A stretch of 64,000 nt of DNA from Chryseobacterium scophthalmum (GCF_900143185.1 NZ_FSRQ01000003.1:62001-126000); one strand, 5' to 3'. Numbered from the stretch's first letter, positions 21,015 to 30,488 are shown. Notes: generated by a model not told the origin, from the sequence alone. Program-made: numbers and translations.

Positions 21015-21872
21015 ATGAGAAAAGATAAGATTGCAATTTTACTATCGACATATAATGGAGAGAAATATGTAGAAGAACAAATAAATTCTATTATAAATCA
21101 GGACTATAACGATTGGAAATTATATATAAGAGATGATGGTTCTAATGATTCAACTACGGAAATCATAAGAAAATATTGTGAAAAATACGATAATATAGTT
21201 TTTTTAGAAGGTGCAGAGAATGTTGGTGCGGCACTTAGCTTTATGGATTTATTATCAAAAGTGAATTCTGAATATTATATGTTTTGTGATCAGGATGATA
21301 TATGGTTAAAAAACAAAGTTAGTAGTTTATACAATGTTTTCTTACAAAATGAAAACGCACAGAATAATTTACTAATGGTTTTTTCAGATGCAACAGTTGT
21401 TGATCAAGATCTAAATGAAATCGATAGATCTCTATGGAACTATAATAAACTCCCACCATATTTAATTTTGAAAAAAAGCAAATATATTTCTATATTTAAT
21501 TGTGCACCTGGATGTACAATGATGTTTAATCATCAGTTAAAAATAAAACTAAATGATTATGATACAAATATTTTAATGCATGATTGGTATGCTATTATAA
21601 AAGCACTACAGTATGGTACTATTAAATATATTGATACGTCATTAATGCTTTATAGACAACATAGTAATAATGTTTTGGGAGCAAATAGAATTTCATTTAA
21701 AGATCGAATAATCAAAATTTTTCTAACTAAGAAATCAATTCAATCACAAATGAATGTTTTTAAATTTGTTACAAAATATACAGAAATTAGTTTTTTTAAA
21801 TTCTATATACTTAAATTTAAATTTAATATATTAAGATTTTTTAATAATTCTTCAAATAAAACAAATTTTTAA
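21015..21872 (+). CDS. Glycosyltransferase family 2 (rhamnosyltransferase-like)
   Basis: This 285-residue GT-A enzyme has IAILLSTYNGEKYVEEQINSI, IRDDGSNDST and the CDQDDIWL motif typical of the rhamnosyl-type GT2 subgroup. The Asp-rich motif binds the metal and the nucleotide. It starts two bases after the polymerase and probably adds one sugar of the repeat. It is a clear relative of the next gene. Confidence 0.87.
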   Translation: MRKDKIAILLSTYNGEKYVEEQINSIINQDYNDWKLYIRDDGSNDSTTEIIRKYCEKYDNIVFLEGAENVGAALSFMDLLSKVNSEYYMFCDQDDIWLKNKVSSLYNVFLQNENAQNNLLMVFSDATVVDQDLNEIDRSLWNYNKLPPYLILKKSKYISIFNCAPGCTMMFNHQLKIKLNDYDTNILMHDWYAIIKALQYGTIKYIDTSLMLYRQHSNNVLGANRISFKDRIIKIFLTKKSIQSQMNVFKFVTKYTEISFFKFYILKFKFNILRFFNNSSNKTNF

Positions 21873-21889
21873 TTAATAAACTTACATTA

Positions 21890-22642
21890 ATGTTTAAGGC
21901 TGTTAGAAAACCGGTTTCTGTATGTATTGCTTTATTTAATGGCGAAAAATACATAGAAGAACAGATAAATTCAATCTTGCCACAATTAGATAATGATGCG
22001 GACGAATTAATAATTATTGATGATTTTTCCACAGATAATTCTATCAAAAAAGTAATGTCATACAATTATCCAAATATTTATTTATATAAAAATGAAGAAA
22101 ATTTAGGATACATCAAAACTTTTGAAAAACTGATTGGAATAGCAAAAAATGAAATTTTATTTTTAAGTGATCAGGATGATATTTGGGTTGAAGGAAGGCT
22201 AATAAACATGTATGAAAAATTAAACGAGAAAGATAATTTATTAGTTTGTTCAAACTTTTTTGCATTCAATAATCAAGGGGAAGAAGTGATAAGATCTAAA
22301 ACAAAACTTACGCATAGAAATAACGGAGAAACTTATACTAAAAACATTATCGATATTTTTAAAGGAAATATTCCGTACTTTGGTTGCACAATGGCATTTA
22401 ATTCTAAATTGAAAAGATATATATTACCATTTCCCAGCTATATAAGTGCACATGATTTATGGATTGCTATGGTAGCAAATGTAATTAAAAAAATTGTACA
22501 TTTAGAAGAGGTAACTTTATATCATAGAATTCACGATAAAAATACCAGTTTTATACAAAGAAAACTGCATGAGAAATTATTCACAAGATTTCTTTTTTTG
22601 AAAATGTGGATTGATGCATATAAAAGATCAAAAATTGAATAG
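21890..22642 (+). CDS. Glycosyltransferase family 2
   Basis: This 250-residue GT-A enzyme has VCIALFNGEKYIEEQINSI, IIDDFSTDNS and LSDQDDIWV. Its resemblance to the preceding gene (same EEQINSI and DQDDIW signatures) suggests an old tandem duplication with new donor or acceptor specificity. It ends with a basic helix (FLKMWIDAYKRSKIE) that may touch the membrane. Confidence 0.87.
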   Translation: MFKAVRKPVSVCIALFNGEKYIEEQINSILPQLDNDADELIIIDDFSTDNSIKKVMSYNYPNIYLYKNEENLGYIKTFEKLIGIAKNEILFLSDQDDIWVEGRLINMYEKLNEKDNLLVCSNFFAFNNQGEEVIRSKTKLTHRNNGETYTKNIIDIFKGNIPYFGCTMAFNSKLKRYILPFPSYISAHDLWIAMVANVIKKIVHLEEVTLYHRIHDKNTSFIQRKLHEKLFTRFLFLKMWIDAYKRSKIE

Positions 22643-22708
22643 ATTTGTATAAATTATAATTTTTCTGTAATTAAATAATAATAGTGCAGAAAAAAGTATT
22701 TTAAAATT

Positions 22709-23470
22709 ATGAAAGTTTCAATAATAACAGCATGTTATAATCGCGAAAAAACAATAGCTGAGGCGATAGAAAGTGTCATAAGCCAAGATTATAAAAATAT
22801 AGAGTATATTATAATAGATGGAGCATCCAGTGATAAATCAATAGATGTCATAGAAAAATATAGAAACAAAATTGATTTTCTACTTTCAGAGAAAGATACA
22901 GGAATCTATAATGCATTGAATAAAGGAATAATTAATAGTACAGGAGATATTATTGGCCTTTTACATTCTGATGACTTTTTTTACTGTGAAAATACAATAA
23001 AACAAATTGTTGATGTATTTAATGCTACAAATGCTGATATTGTTTATGCAAATGGTATGTACGTAGATTCACAAAACAGTAATATTGTTAAACGTATCTA
23101 TAAATCTAATGTTTTTAAAAATAGATATTTAAACTTTGGATGGATTCCACTGCATACAACAATTTTTGTAAAAAAATCAGTATTTGAAAAGTATGGTCTT
23201 TATCGGGAAGATTTTAAAATCGCCTCTGATTATGAAATTTCGTTAAGATGGTTCAAAAATAAAAATATAAAGAAAGTATTTTTTAATGAATGGGTTGTCA
23301 AAATGAGAATGGGTGGAAAAAGCACCGATATCAATCAGCAAAAGATGAAATCGATTGAAGACTTGAAGATAATTACTGAAAACAAATTAAGAGGTAAGTT
23401 TACTTTGTTTTGTAAAATTATCAAAAAAATCCCACAGTATATATTACCAAGAATTTTAAAGTACAAATAG
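22709..23470 (+). CDS. Glycosyltransferase family 2 (WcaA-like)
   Basis: This 253-residue protein has SIITACYNREKTIAEAIESV, IIDGASSDKS, the acceptor-side EKDTGIYNALNKGI and LHSDDFF. The DTGIYNALNKG motif is typical of WcaA/WbbD-like GT2 enzymes of colanic and O-antigen clusters. It is cytoplasmic and acts on a polyprenyl-linked acceptor. The linkage cannot be deduced. Confidence 0.88.
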   Translation: MKVSIITACYNREKTIAEAIESVISQDYKNIEYIIIDGASSDKSIDVIEKYRNKIDFLLSEKDTGIYNALNKGIINSTGDIIGLLHSDDFFYCENTIKQIVDVFNATNADIVYANGMYVDSQNSNIVKRIYKSNVFKNRYLNFGWIPLHTTIFVKKSVFEKYGLYREDFKIASDYEISLRWFKNKNIKKVFFNEWVVKMRMGGKSTDINQQKMKSIEDLKIITENKLRGKFTLFCKIIKKIPQYILPRILKYK

Positions 23471-23478
23471 ATTCAACA

Positions 23479-25410
23479 ATGATAAGAATAGTATTTTTAT
23501 TCTGTTTTTTTGTTTCTTATTTTGCTTTTTCTCAGCATGTAATTTATGTTTCAATTTTAGGAAATGATAAAAATTCTGGAAGCATAAAATCTCCAGTCTA
23601 TTCTTTACAAGCAGCCTTTAAAATAGCCCAAAATAAGAATAACCAGCCTGTAGATATAAAAGTTTCTGGCGGAAATTATGTTTTTACAAATGAACTGAAC
23701 CTAAATGAAAATATTTCAAGAACAGAAAATACAAAAATTAGAGTCATTGGCGATCCTAAAAATCGACCTGTGTTATTTGGTGGTAATAGGATTGTTCCTG
23801 TAATTAATAAACAGACACAAGAGTGGATATTAAATACCAACAAATCTGAATTTTCTTCACTTAGTGAACCACCACAAATTATAAGTGTTAATGGAAAGCA
23901 AAGAATGATTTCTAAATTTCCATCAACTGACTTTTTAACACCATTGGGTGTAAAGTACTATGACAAGAAATTTGTAGTTAAAATTCCCGAATCACTGAAT
24001 AATCTTTTAAAATCATACAACAAAACAAACATTAAAAATGTTTATGTCACTTTTTTTGTAAAATGGACAAATATTATCAGATATATTGAAGAGCATAATT
24101 ATGAAGATAGTACTATTACTTTTGTAGGAAATAACTTTCCTGATTATTATAACATTGTGCCACTTAAAACGCACTTTTATGTTAATAATGTTGAGAAAAA
24201 GCTAAATAATGGCGAATGGTATTATAAGGATCTTAATGAAATAATATATAAACCTAAAAATGATGAGGTTATAGATGAGGCAGTTATCTATTTAGCATCA
24301 ACAAATAAGGCAATCACAATAACTGGAAAACCTGATCATAAGGTTAGTTTTTTAGAATTTGAAAATATAGAATTTAATACAATTGGTAAGGGGTTGGAAA
24401 AATCAGGTTATTTTCCATATCAATCTGCTGCCAATATTGATGCAGCTATTGAGCTCAATTATTCAAACAATATAGTTTTAAAAAATATTAAAGTAGATAA
24501 TACAAGTAAAAGTGCAATTTGGATTAAAGATGGATGTAATGATATAAAAATATCAAAATCAAATCTTCAAAATTTAGGTGCAAGTGCTATTAAAATAGGT
24601 GTTCCGAAATACGGTTCAGAAGCTAATATAACAAAAAATACTTCCATTATTGATAATAGAATCTTCGGCGGAGGACAGCTTTATCCTGACGCTGCTGGAG
24701 TAATTATTTTTGATTCATTTTTAAACACGGTATCTCATAATGAAATCTCTAATTTTACGTATAGTGGAATTTCTCTCGGTTGGGTTTGGGGATACGGTAA
24801 GAGTTTCGCACACAGTAACACTGTTTCATATAATCATATTTTTAATATTGGCCAAGGAACTTTGGATGATTTGGGAGGTATTTATACACTTGGTATATCG
24901 AATGGAACACTAATTGAAAATAATATTGTTCATGATGTGAAATCAAATGAATATGGAGGATGGGGAATATTTGCAGATGAAGGATCTAGCGGATTAGAAA
25001 TTAAAAATAATCTAATTTACAATTGTAGTAGTGCAGGATTTCATCAGCACTATGGCAAAAATAATATTATTGAAAATAACATATTTGCTTTTAATAGTTT
25101 GGCAGAGTTGGAAGCAACAAGAATAGAAGAGCATTTGTCTCTTACATTTACAAGAAACATTGTGGTTCATAAGAATGATAATATTTTTACCCAAAATTGG
25201 AATTCCATTCGTAAAAAGACAGATAATAACATCTATTTTATATTAGACAATAAAAGATCAATTAATTTACTTCAAAATGAATCTAATGTTTTTTTTCTCA
25301 ATCCGATGCTGAAAAAAAATAAATTTTATTATTTAATAGGTAATAATGATATCTTTAAGTTAACAAAATTTAAAAAAATTGATTTTTCTAAGGTTGGGAT
25401 CACCCAATAA
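23479..25410 (+). CDS. Secreted right-handed beta-helix protein
   Basis: This 643-residue protein has a signal peptide (FLFCFFVSYFAFS, cut before QHVIYVS), then VSILGNDKNSGS as found at the start of many polysaccharide lyase-like beta-helix proteins. Asn-rich coils (for example IKNNLIYNCSSAGFHQH and IENNIF) stack from about residue 290 to 570. The family includes lyases and epimerases acting on uronic-acid polymers. Within this locus it may process the capsule outside the cytoplasm. I see no decisive catalytic motif, so the activity is open. Confidence 0.8.
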   Translation: MIRIVFLFCFFVSYFAFSQHVIYVSILGNDKNSGSIKSPVYSLQAAFKIAQNKNNQPVDIKVSGGNYVFTNELNLNENISRTENTKIRVIGDPKNRPVLFGGNRIVPVINKQTQEWILNTNKSEFSSLSEPPQIISVNGKQRMISKFPSTDFLTPLGVKYYDKKFVVKIPESLNNLLKSYNKTNIKNVYVTFFVKWTNIIRYIEEHNYEDSTITFVGNNFPDYYNIVPLKTHFYVNNVEKKLNNGEWYYKDLNEIIYKPKNDEVIDEAVIYLASTNKAITITGKPDHKVSFLEFENIEFNTIGKGLEKSGYFPYQSAANIDAAIELNYSNNIVLKNIKVDNTSKSAIWIKDGCNDIKISKSNLQNLGASAIKIGVPKYGSEANITKNTSIIDNRIFGGGQLYPDAAGVIIFDSFLNTVSHNEISNFTYSGISLGWVWGYGKSFAHSNTVSYNHIFNIGQGTLDDLGGIYTLGISNGTLIENNIVHDVKSNEYGGWGIFADEGSSGLEIKNNLIYNCSSAGFHQHYGKNNIIENNIFAFNSLAELEATRIEEHLSLTFTRNIVVHKNDNIFTQNWNSIRKKTDNNIYFILDNKRSINLLQNESNVFFLNPMLKKNKFYYLIGNNDIFKLTKFKKIDFSKVGITQ

Positions 25411-25439
25411 TCTTGTTAGTTTAAAATAATCAGTTTTTA

Positions 25440-25447
25440 TATATTTG
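25440..25447 (+). promoter_or_regulatory. Bacteroidota -7 box upstream of rfbC
   Basis: TATATTTG is an exact TAnnTTTG box 47 bases before rfbC. A TTG at 25413-25415 is 24 bases upstream, one more than the usual 17-23 spacing, so the promoter is plausible but not perfect. Confidence 0.45.
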
Positions 25448-25494
25448 TATCTTATAAAAAAGAGATAATTAGAATTATTCTACATAATATATCT

Positions 25495-26040
25495 ATGAAA
25501 ATAAAATCTACCCCGTTAAAAGATTGTTACATTTTAGAACCTACTGTTTTTGAAGATGACAGGGGATATTTTTATGAAAAATTCAACGAACAAAAGTTTG
25601 AAGAATTGACTGGAATGAACGGTCACTTTGTTCAAGATAATATTTCTAAATCTTCATATGGCGTTTTAAGAGGTTTGCACTTACAGAAGGGGGATAAAGC
25701 TCAGGCAAAATTAGTTTCTTGCTTAGAGGGAAGTGTTTTAGATGTTGCGGTTGACTTAAGAGAAGATTCTCCAACCTTTGGGCAATGGTTTTCTCTTGAA
25801 TTGACAGGTGAAAATAAATTACAACTTTATGTTCCAAGAGGTTTTGGGCATGGTTTTTCTGTATTAAGTACTGAGGCCGTTTTTTCTTATAAATGCGATA
25901 ATTTCTATAATAAAGCTTCAGAAGGAGGAGTTTTATGGAATGATTCTGATCTTAATATTGATTGGAAGCTCCCTTTAGAAGATATTATTTTATCTGATAA
26001 AGATCAAGTTTTACCAACATTTGCTTTGAAAAATTTTTAA
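25495..26040 (+). CDS. rfbC: dTDP-4-dehydrorhamnose 3,5-epimerase
   Basis: This 181-residue cupin has the catalytic His near residue 62 (VLRGLHLQKG), LRGLH, VDLREDSPTFG and YVPRGFGHGF, all RmlC hallmarks. It converts dTDP-4-keto-6-deoxyglucose to dTDP-4-keto-L-rhamnose. The partners rmlA, rmlB and rmlD are not here. They may lie elsewhere, or the enzyme may feed a different deoxysugar made with the FdtB-like aminotransferase. Confidence 0.95.
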   Translation: MKIKSTPLKDCYILEPTVFEDDRGYFYEKFNEQKFEELTGMNGHFVQDNISKSSYGVLRGLHLQKGDKAQAKLVSCLEGSVLDVAVDLREDSPTFGQWFSLELTGENKLQLYVPRGFGHGFSVLSTEAVFSYKCDNFYNKASEGGVLWNDSDLNIDWKLPLEDIILSDKDQVLPTFALKNF

Positions 26041-26133
26041 TATATTAGAAACTTATTAAAATCAGAAAATATAAGTATTTAATTTTATTAATTATTAAAT
26101 ATAAGTACTGTCACAAATGGTTGGAAAGATTGT

Positions 26134-27522
26134 ATGTTAGTTTATTTTTTTAAACATCTGCCTAGAATATTTTTGATAATAGATTATATTATTATCAACA
26201 CATTTATCATTTTTGGGAAACTTTATTTTTTTGAATTTAGTCAAAAAGATTTAGCCCAAGAATATAGAGCTCAGTTACTTCTTCTCAACATATCATGGTT
26301 TGTTATAACTATAATAACCAAGCCATATAAAAGTCTTAAAATTAAAGAATCTTCACTACATTTTAATGCTTTAACTAAATCTTTTTTATTATTAATTATT
26401 ACTTCTATAATTTTCTTACTTTTTATTTTTTCTGTAAAAATCAATTTTAATAATATTATTTTATATTTTTTGTTGGTTGGGTTTTTTATGGTTTTCACTC
26501 GTTTTTTACTTTTTCTATATAGAAAGAAAAATAGAGTAAAATTAGGCAGAAAACTGTATACTTTTAATACAGTGTTGGTTGGTGAGAACAAACTATCTGC
26601 CACATTGCTATCAAATAATGATTTAAGAAGAGCGCTCGGAATAAGAGGAACGTATACGATTGTAAGCACAGAAACAAAAAATAAATACCTAGGCAGAATT
26701 GATAAACTATTTCAGGATTTAGAAACTACCAAAATAAATAGTATCATTTTCTGTGATAATGATATAGATGTTGAGCTTTATAAACAAATTGTTGAAATTG
26801 CTGAGCATAAAATGATAAGAATCTATATGGTTCCCGATTTCAAATATGCCAATTTAGGACCTAATTATTTTGATGTAATTCACGAAATCCCATTTCTTAA
26901 ACTTATAAGGGAACCCCTTTCAAATCCTAAGAAACAGTTGTTAAAAAGAACATTCGATATCGGTTTTTCCCTTTTTGTAATGGTATTTTTATTATCGTGG
27001 CTCATACCAATTGTTGCCCTAATTGTAAAAATTGAGAGTAATGAATCTGTTTTTTTTCTACAAAAAAGATCTGGGCTTAATAATGAACCATTCAACTGTA
27101 TTAAGTTCAGAAGTATGAAAAGCAATACAATTGCTGATATTCAGACGGCAAGAAAGAATGATGCAAGAATAACCAGATTTGGAGCATTTATGCGAAAAAC
27201 GAGCATTGATGAGTTACCTCAATTTATTAATGTTTTTCTTGGTGAAATGTCAATAGTGGGTCCTAGACCTCATATGCTTTCTCAAACAGAAATGTATTCA
27301 AAAATCACAAAAAAATATATGACTAGACACATTGTAAAACCCGGTATTACAGGTTGGGCGCAAGTGATGGGAGCTAGAGGTGAGATATTTTCTCATAGCG
27401 ATATGGAGAAAAGAATTGAAAAGGATGTTTGGTATATTCAGAACTGGTCTTTCTTTTTAGACATGAAAATCATATTTTTAACCCTATATAATATAGTCAG
27501 AGGTGATGAACAGGCATATTAA
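26134..27522 (+). CDS. Undecaprenyl-phosphate sugar phosphotransferase (WcaJ-like)
   Basis: This 462-residue polyprenyl glycosylphosphotransferase has four N-terminal membrane segments (to about residue 135) and a central nucleotide-binding-like domain (about 145-255). A fifth membrane segment precedes the catalytic domain, which shows CIKFRSMK, KTSIDELPQF, SIVGPRPH and [15 protein letters not shown]. It starts the capsule repeat unit by moving phospho-glucose or phospho-galactose to undecaprenyl phosphate. It is the last gene of the locus and is followed by a strong terminator. Confidence 0.92.
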   Translation: MLVYFFKHLPRIFLIIDYIIINTFIIFGKLYFFEFSQKDLAQEYRAQLLLLNISWFVITIITKPYKSLKIKESSLHFNALTKSFLLLIITSIIFLLFIFSVKINFNNIILYFLLVGFFMVFTRFLLFLYRKKNRVKLGRKLYTFNTVLVGENKLSATLLSNNDLRRALGIRGTYTIVSTETKNKYLGRIDKLFQDLETTKINSIIFCDNDIDVELYKQIVEIAEHKMIRIYMVPDFKYANLGPNYFDVIHEIPFLKLIREPLSNPKKQLLKRTFDIGFSLFVMVFLLSWLIPIVALIVKIESNESVFFLQKRSGLNNEPFNCIKFRSMKSNTIADIQTARKNDARITRFGAFMRKTSIDELPQFINVFLGEMSIVGPRPHMLSQTEMYSKITKKYMTRHIVKPGITGWAQVMGARGEIFSHSDMEKRIEKDVWYIQNWSFFLDMKIIFLTLYNIVRGDEQAY

Positions 27523-27563
27523 TCTTATTTTAAATGAACATTGTTTATAATCAATATAAATAG

Positions 27564-27590
27564 AGAACCGAATCATCGGTTCTTTTTTTT
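27564..27590 (+). terminator. Terminator closing the capsule locus
   Basis: AGAACCGA (27564-27571) and TCGGTTCT (27576-27583) form a perfect 8-base-pair stem around ATCA, followed by a run of T to 27590. Confidence 0.9.
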
Positions 27591-27595
27591 ATTCT

Positions 27596-27603
27596 TAAAT
27601 TTG
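27596..27603 (+). promoter_or_regulatory. Bacteroidota -7 box for rimO
   Basis: TAAATTTG matches TAnnTTTG just after the terminator and 48 bases before rimO. No TTG with good spacing is seen. Confidence 0.5.
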
Positions 27604-27650
27604 CACCCACAAAAATTACTGATTACTAATTACTTATTATTCAATATAAA

Positions 27651-28952
27651 ATGCGCACAAAATCTGTAGGTAAGAAAAAGATAAATATCGTCACGTTGGG
27701 ATGCTCCAAAAACGTGTACGATTCTGAAGTGTTGATGAGCCAGCTGAAAGCCAACGGAAAAGAAGTTGTGCACGAAGATAGAGGAGATATCGTGGTGATC
27801 AATACCTGCGGTTTTATCGATAATGCAAAAGAAGAATCGATCAACACGATTCTAGACTTCGTTGAGGCGAAAAACAGAGGAGAAGTTGAGAAGGTTTTCG
27901 TTACAGGATGTCTTTCAGAAAGATACAAACCAGATTTGATAAAAGAAATTCCTGATGTTGACCAATATTTTGGGACAAGAGATCTTCCGATTTTGTTGAA
28001 ACATTTAGGAGCAGACTATAAACATGAATTGATAGGTGAAAGATTAATAACTACGCCAAAACATTACGCATATCTTAAAATTTCTGAAGGTTGCGACAGG
28101 CCTTGTTCGTTCTGTGCGATTCCTTTGATGAGAGGTGGTCACGTTTCTACGCCGATTGAGAAGTTGGTAAAAGAAGCTCAGAAATTAGCGAAAGTGGGAG
28201 TAAAGGAATTAATTTTGATTGCTCAGGATTTAACGTATTACGGTTTAGATATTTATAAAAAGAGAGCTTTAGGCGAGCTATTAAAAGAATTGGTAAAAGT
28301 AGAAGGAATTGAATGGATTCGTCTTCATTATGCTTTTCCAAGTGGTTTCCCGGAAGATGTTTTAGATATTATCCGTGAAGAGCCGAAAGTTTGTAATTAT
28401 ATAGATATTCCGCTTCAGCACATCAATTCAGATTTGTTGAAATCGATGAAGCGTGGTACAACGCACGAAAAAACAAATGCTTTATTAGACAAGTTCAGAG
28501 AGAAAGTTCCGGATATGGCAATCAGAACGACTCTAATTGTAGGGTATCCTGGTGAAACGGAAGAAAGATTCCAGGAATTGAAAGAATGGGTAAGAGAGCA
28601 GAAATTCGACAGATTAGGATGCTTCACTTATTCGCATGAAGAAAATACAGGAGCTTACGTTTTAGAAGACGATATTCCACAGGAAGTAAAAGAGGCTAGA
28701 GTAGAAGAGATTATGGAATTGCAGTCGCAGATTTCTTGGGATAAAAATCAGAAGAGAATCGGGGAGGTTTATAAATGTATCTTCGACAGAAAAGAAGGAA
28801 ACTATTTCGTGGGTCGTACAGAATACGATTCTCCAGATGTAGATAATACAGTTTTGGTTTCCGCAGAAGACACTTACATTTCTATTGGTGACTTTGCCAA
28901 TGTGAAAATTACTTCAGCAGAAGAATTTGATTTGTACGGAGAACTTGTTTAA
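27651..28952 (+). CDS. rimO: Ribosomal protein S12 methylthiotransferase
   Basis: This 433-residue radical-SAM enzyme has the N-terminal UPF0004 domain with three cluster cysteines (LGCSKN, NTCGF, TGCLSE) and the SAM-cluster CxxxCxxC at Cys148, Cys152 and Cys155 (EGCDRPCSFC). It ends in a TRAM domain. It adds a methylthio group to the conserved aspartate of ribosomal protein S12. The phrase SEGCDRPCSFCAIP separates RimO from MiaB. A housekeeping gene that marks the right edge of the capsule locus. Confidence 0.96.
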   Translation: MRTKSVGKKKINIVTLGCSKNVYDSEVLMSQLKANGKEVVHEDRGDIVVINTCGFIDNAKEESINTILDFVEAKNRGEVEKVFVTGCLSERYKPDLIKEIPDVDQYFGTRDLPILLKHLGADYKHELIGERLITTPKHYAYLKISEGCDRPCSFCAIPLMRGGHVSTPIEKLVKEAQKLAKVGVKELILIAQDLTYYGLDIYKKRALGELLKELVKVEGIEWIRLHYAFPSGFPEDVLDIIREEPKVCNYIDIPLQHINSDLLKSMKRGTTHEKTNALLDKFREKVPDMAIRTTLIVGYPGETEERFQELKEWVREQKFDRLGCFTYSHEENTGAYVLEDDIPQEVKEARVEEIMELQSQISWDKNQKRIGEVYKCIFDRKEGNYFVGRTEYDSPDVDNTVLVSAEDTYISIGDFANVKITSAEEFDLYGELV

Positions 28953-28970
28953 GTTTAAAGATAAAAAAGT

Positions 28971-29000
28971 AAAAACCAATGAATTTTTCATTGGTTTTTT
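28971..29000 (+). terminator. Terminator after rimO
   Basis: Arms 28971-28983 and 28987-28999 give a perfect 13-base-pair stem (AAAAACCAATGAA with its complement) around TTT, with the T run forming the 3' arm. The A-rich left arm means it could also work on the minus strand for the small gene at 29028. Confidence 0.85.
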
Positions 29001-29027
29001 ATTTTCGTTAAAATTAAAGTTTTGTTT

Positions 29028-29144
29028 TTAGTTAAATTTTTGAAAAAGATACTGTCCAAATTCTTTTCCAGCAGAAAATATTCCTATTAAAAGCACCGCC
29101 AAAACTAGAATAAGCAGGATTTTGTTGTTTTTTAATTTTTCCAT
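29028..29144 (-). CDS. Small single-pass membrane protein, 38 residues
   Basis: This minus-strand frame starts ATG at 29144 and stops TAA at 29028. It encodes 38 residues: basic MEKLKNNK, then a strongly hydrophobic segment (about residues 9-23, ILLILVLAVLLIGIF), then SAGKEFGQYLFQKFN. One membrane helix with a positive N-terminus and a Gly-containing tail looks like a real small membrane protein rather than chance. It is flanked by a terminator shared with rimO. I do not recognise the family and assign no function. Confidence 0.5.
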   Translation of the reverse strand: MEKLKNNKILLILVLAVLLIGIFSAGKEFGQYLFQKFN

Positions 29145-29470
29145 AGCATTTTATGATTTATCAATAAGTAGATTGTTTTTTTAATTAGTTACAGCGATTT
29201 TTATAAGTTTTAAAATTTGTTTAAATTATTGATTTTCAATCATTTAAATATTTGCAAAATACCGAATTATGTATCGATTAGTTAATTATATTAACATTTG
29301 AGTCTTTTTTTTAACGTTTTTTAACACCAGGCTTTAAAATCCCTATTTATAGGCACTTACAAGATTAATTATGTTTTATTTAAGTTTTACTTAACGTTTG
29401 TTAACATTTAAAATAGGCAGGTAAAAAGTTTAAGTATAGTTTTGCCTCGTCAAACAAGTAAAAGTTCAAA
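29145..29470. other. Gene-free AT-rich leader region of the first rlpA-like gene
   Basis: No gene is supported here. The segment contains several TTAACGTTTnTTAAC-like runs (TTTAACGTTTTTTAAC near 29313 and TTAACGTTTGTTAAC near 29391) and the -7 box of the downstream gene. The part from about 29285 is a diverged copy of the region before the second rlpA-like gene (about 30305-30488). Confidence 0.5.
29437..29444 (+). promoter_or_regulatory. -7 box of first rlpA-like gene
   Basis: TAGTTTTG fits TAnnTTTG, 27 bases before the start codon. A clear TTG at the right spacing is missing. Confidence 0.45.
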
Positions 29471-29842
29471 ATGATGAAAAGATTCATTCTCGTAATCATA
29501 ATGATGATTTCAACACTAGGTATTTATTCATTTACGAATAATGCTGTAGATGCGAAGAAAACAAGTTATGCATCGTACTACCACGATAAATTTAACGGTA
29601 GAAAAACTGCAAGCGGTGAGATTTTTGATAATTCAAAACTTACTGCGGCACACAGAACGCTTCCTTTTGGTACTGAAATAAGGGTAACCAATCTGAATAA
29701 TGGAAAAGAGGTAATTGTAACGGTTAATGATAGAGGACCTTTCCATTCATCAAGAGCTTTAGATATGTCTAAAGCCGCGTTCGATGAAATCGGAAATACC
29801 GATCGCGGTACCATTCCGGTGGAATTTGAAATTGTCGATTAA
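29471..29842 (+). CDS. RlpA-like double-psi beta-barrel protein, copy 1
   Basis: This 123-residue protein has a signal peptide (RFILVIIMMISTLGIYSF, cut near NNAVDA) and one RlpA/DPBB domain: ASYYHDKFNGRKTASGE, TAAHRTLPFGT, VTNLNNGK, VNDRGPF and ALDMSKAAF. RlpA proteins bind or cleave denuded peptidoglycan glycan strands at the septum. This form lacks the SPOR domain of the E. coli protein. The Asp of VNDRGPF and the His of AAHRTLP match residues used by active family members. A terminator follows at 29860. Confidence 0.88.
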   Translation: MMKRFILVIIMMISTLGIYSFTNNAVDAKKTSYASYYHDKFNGRKTASGEIFDNSKLTAAHRTLPFGTEIRVTNLNNGKEVIVTVNDRGPFHSSRALDMSKAAFDEIGNTDRGTIPVEFEIVD

Positions 29843-29859
29843 TTTATGATTTAAATTTG

Positions 29860-29887
29860 AAAGCCAGCTAAATTTTAGCTGGCTTTT
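29860..29887 (+). terminator. Terminator of rlpA-like copy 1
   Basis: AAAGCCAGCTAA (29860-29871) pairs perfectly with TTAGCTGGCTTT (29875-29886). The same hairpin follows copy 2. Confidence 0.85.
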
Positions 29888-30454
29888 ATGTTTTCTGGCA
29901 TTTGCTCATTAACAGCAGTTATGCAGAGAATTTCCATTTTAATAAACCGTTCTATAAAGAGTAATATTGATATCTGTAATTTGAGCTCAAGATGAGTTCA
30001 ATATTTTAGATGATTCTAAAATACAAATGGTTTAACAGAGGTCAATTCAATCTAGAAAAATTATCTTAAGTACAAACAATTTCTTTTTTATCTTAAAATA
30101 TCTTTTTTCAATTTGATGGATTTACCTTACATCTATTGACAGAATTTCATTTGATATTGTATAAAAATTAAAGAAGCGAATTCATGTAAGAAATAAAATA
30201 TTGGTCAATCGGGTGATTTTTCAAACTGTATTGTTTGATTAAAAATCTGTTTAATAGTATGTTATGTTTCTTTTCGAATTAATATTATGTAATGATTAGT
30301 TAATTAAATTATTGTTTACATGTTTTTTTTAACATTTTTTAACGCCCTGCTTCAATTCCACTATTAATAGGAAATTAAAAACTTTTTTAAGTTTTAATTA
30401 AGTTTTATTTAATACTTGTTAACCATTAAAATAGACAGGTATAATGTTTAGATA
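29888..30454. other. Gene-free spacer between the duplicated rlpA-like genes
   Basis: About 570 bases with no supported gene. The 3' part, from about 30305, is a diverged copy of the leader before copy 1 (poly-T followed by TTTTTTAAC, ATTAATAGG and TTAACCATTAAAATAGACAGGT). The middle holds no repeat or ORF that I can support. Confidence 0.5.
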
Positions 30455-30462
30455 TACTTTTG
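30455..30462 (+). promoter_or_regulatory. -7 box of second rlpA-like gene
   Basis: TACTTTTG fits TAnnTTTG, 27 bases before the start codon, exactly the spacing seen in copy 1. Confidence 0.45.
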
Positions 30463-30488
30463 CCCCGTCAAACAAGTAAAAGTTCAAC

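Noticed and set aside
26271..26669. Minus-strand frame of 132 residues inside the WcaJ-like gene
   Set aside because: It is a shadow of the membrane-segment codons of the plus-strand sugar transferase, with no own signals.
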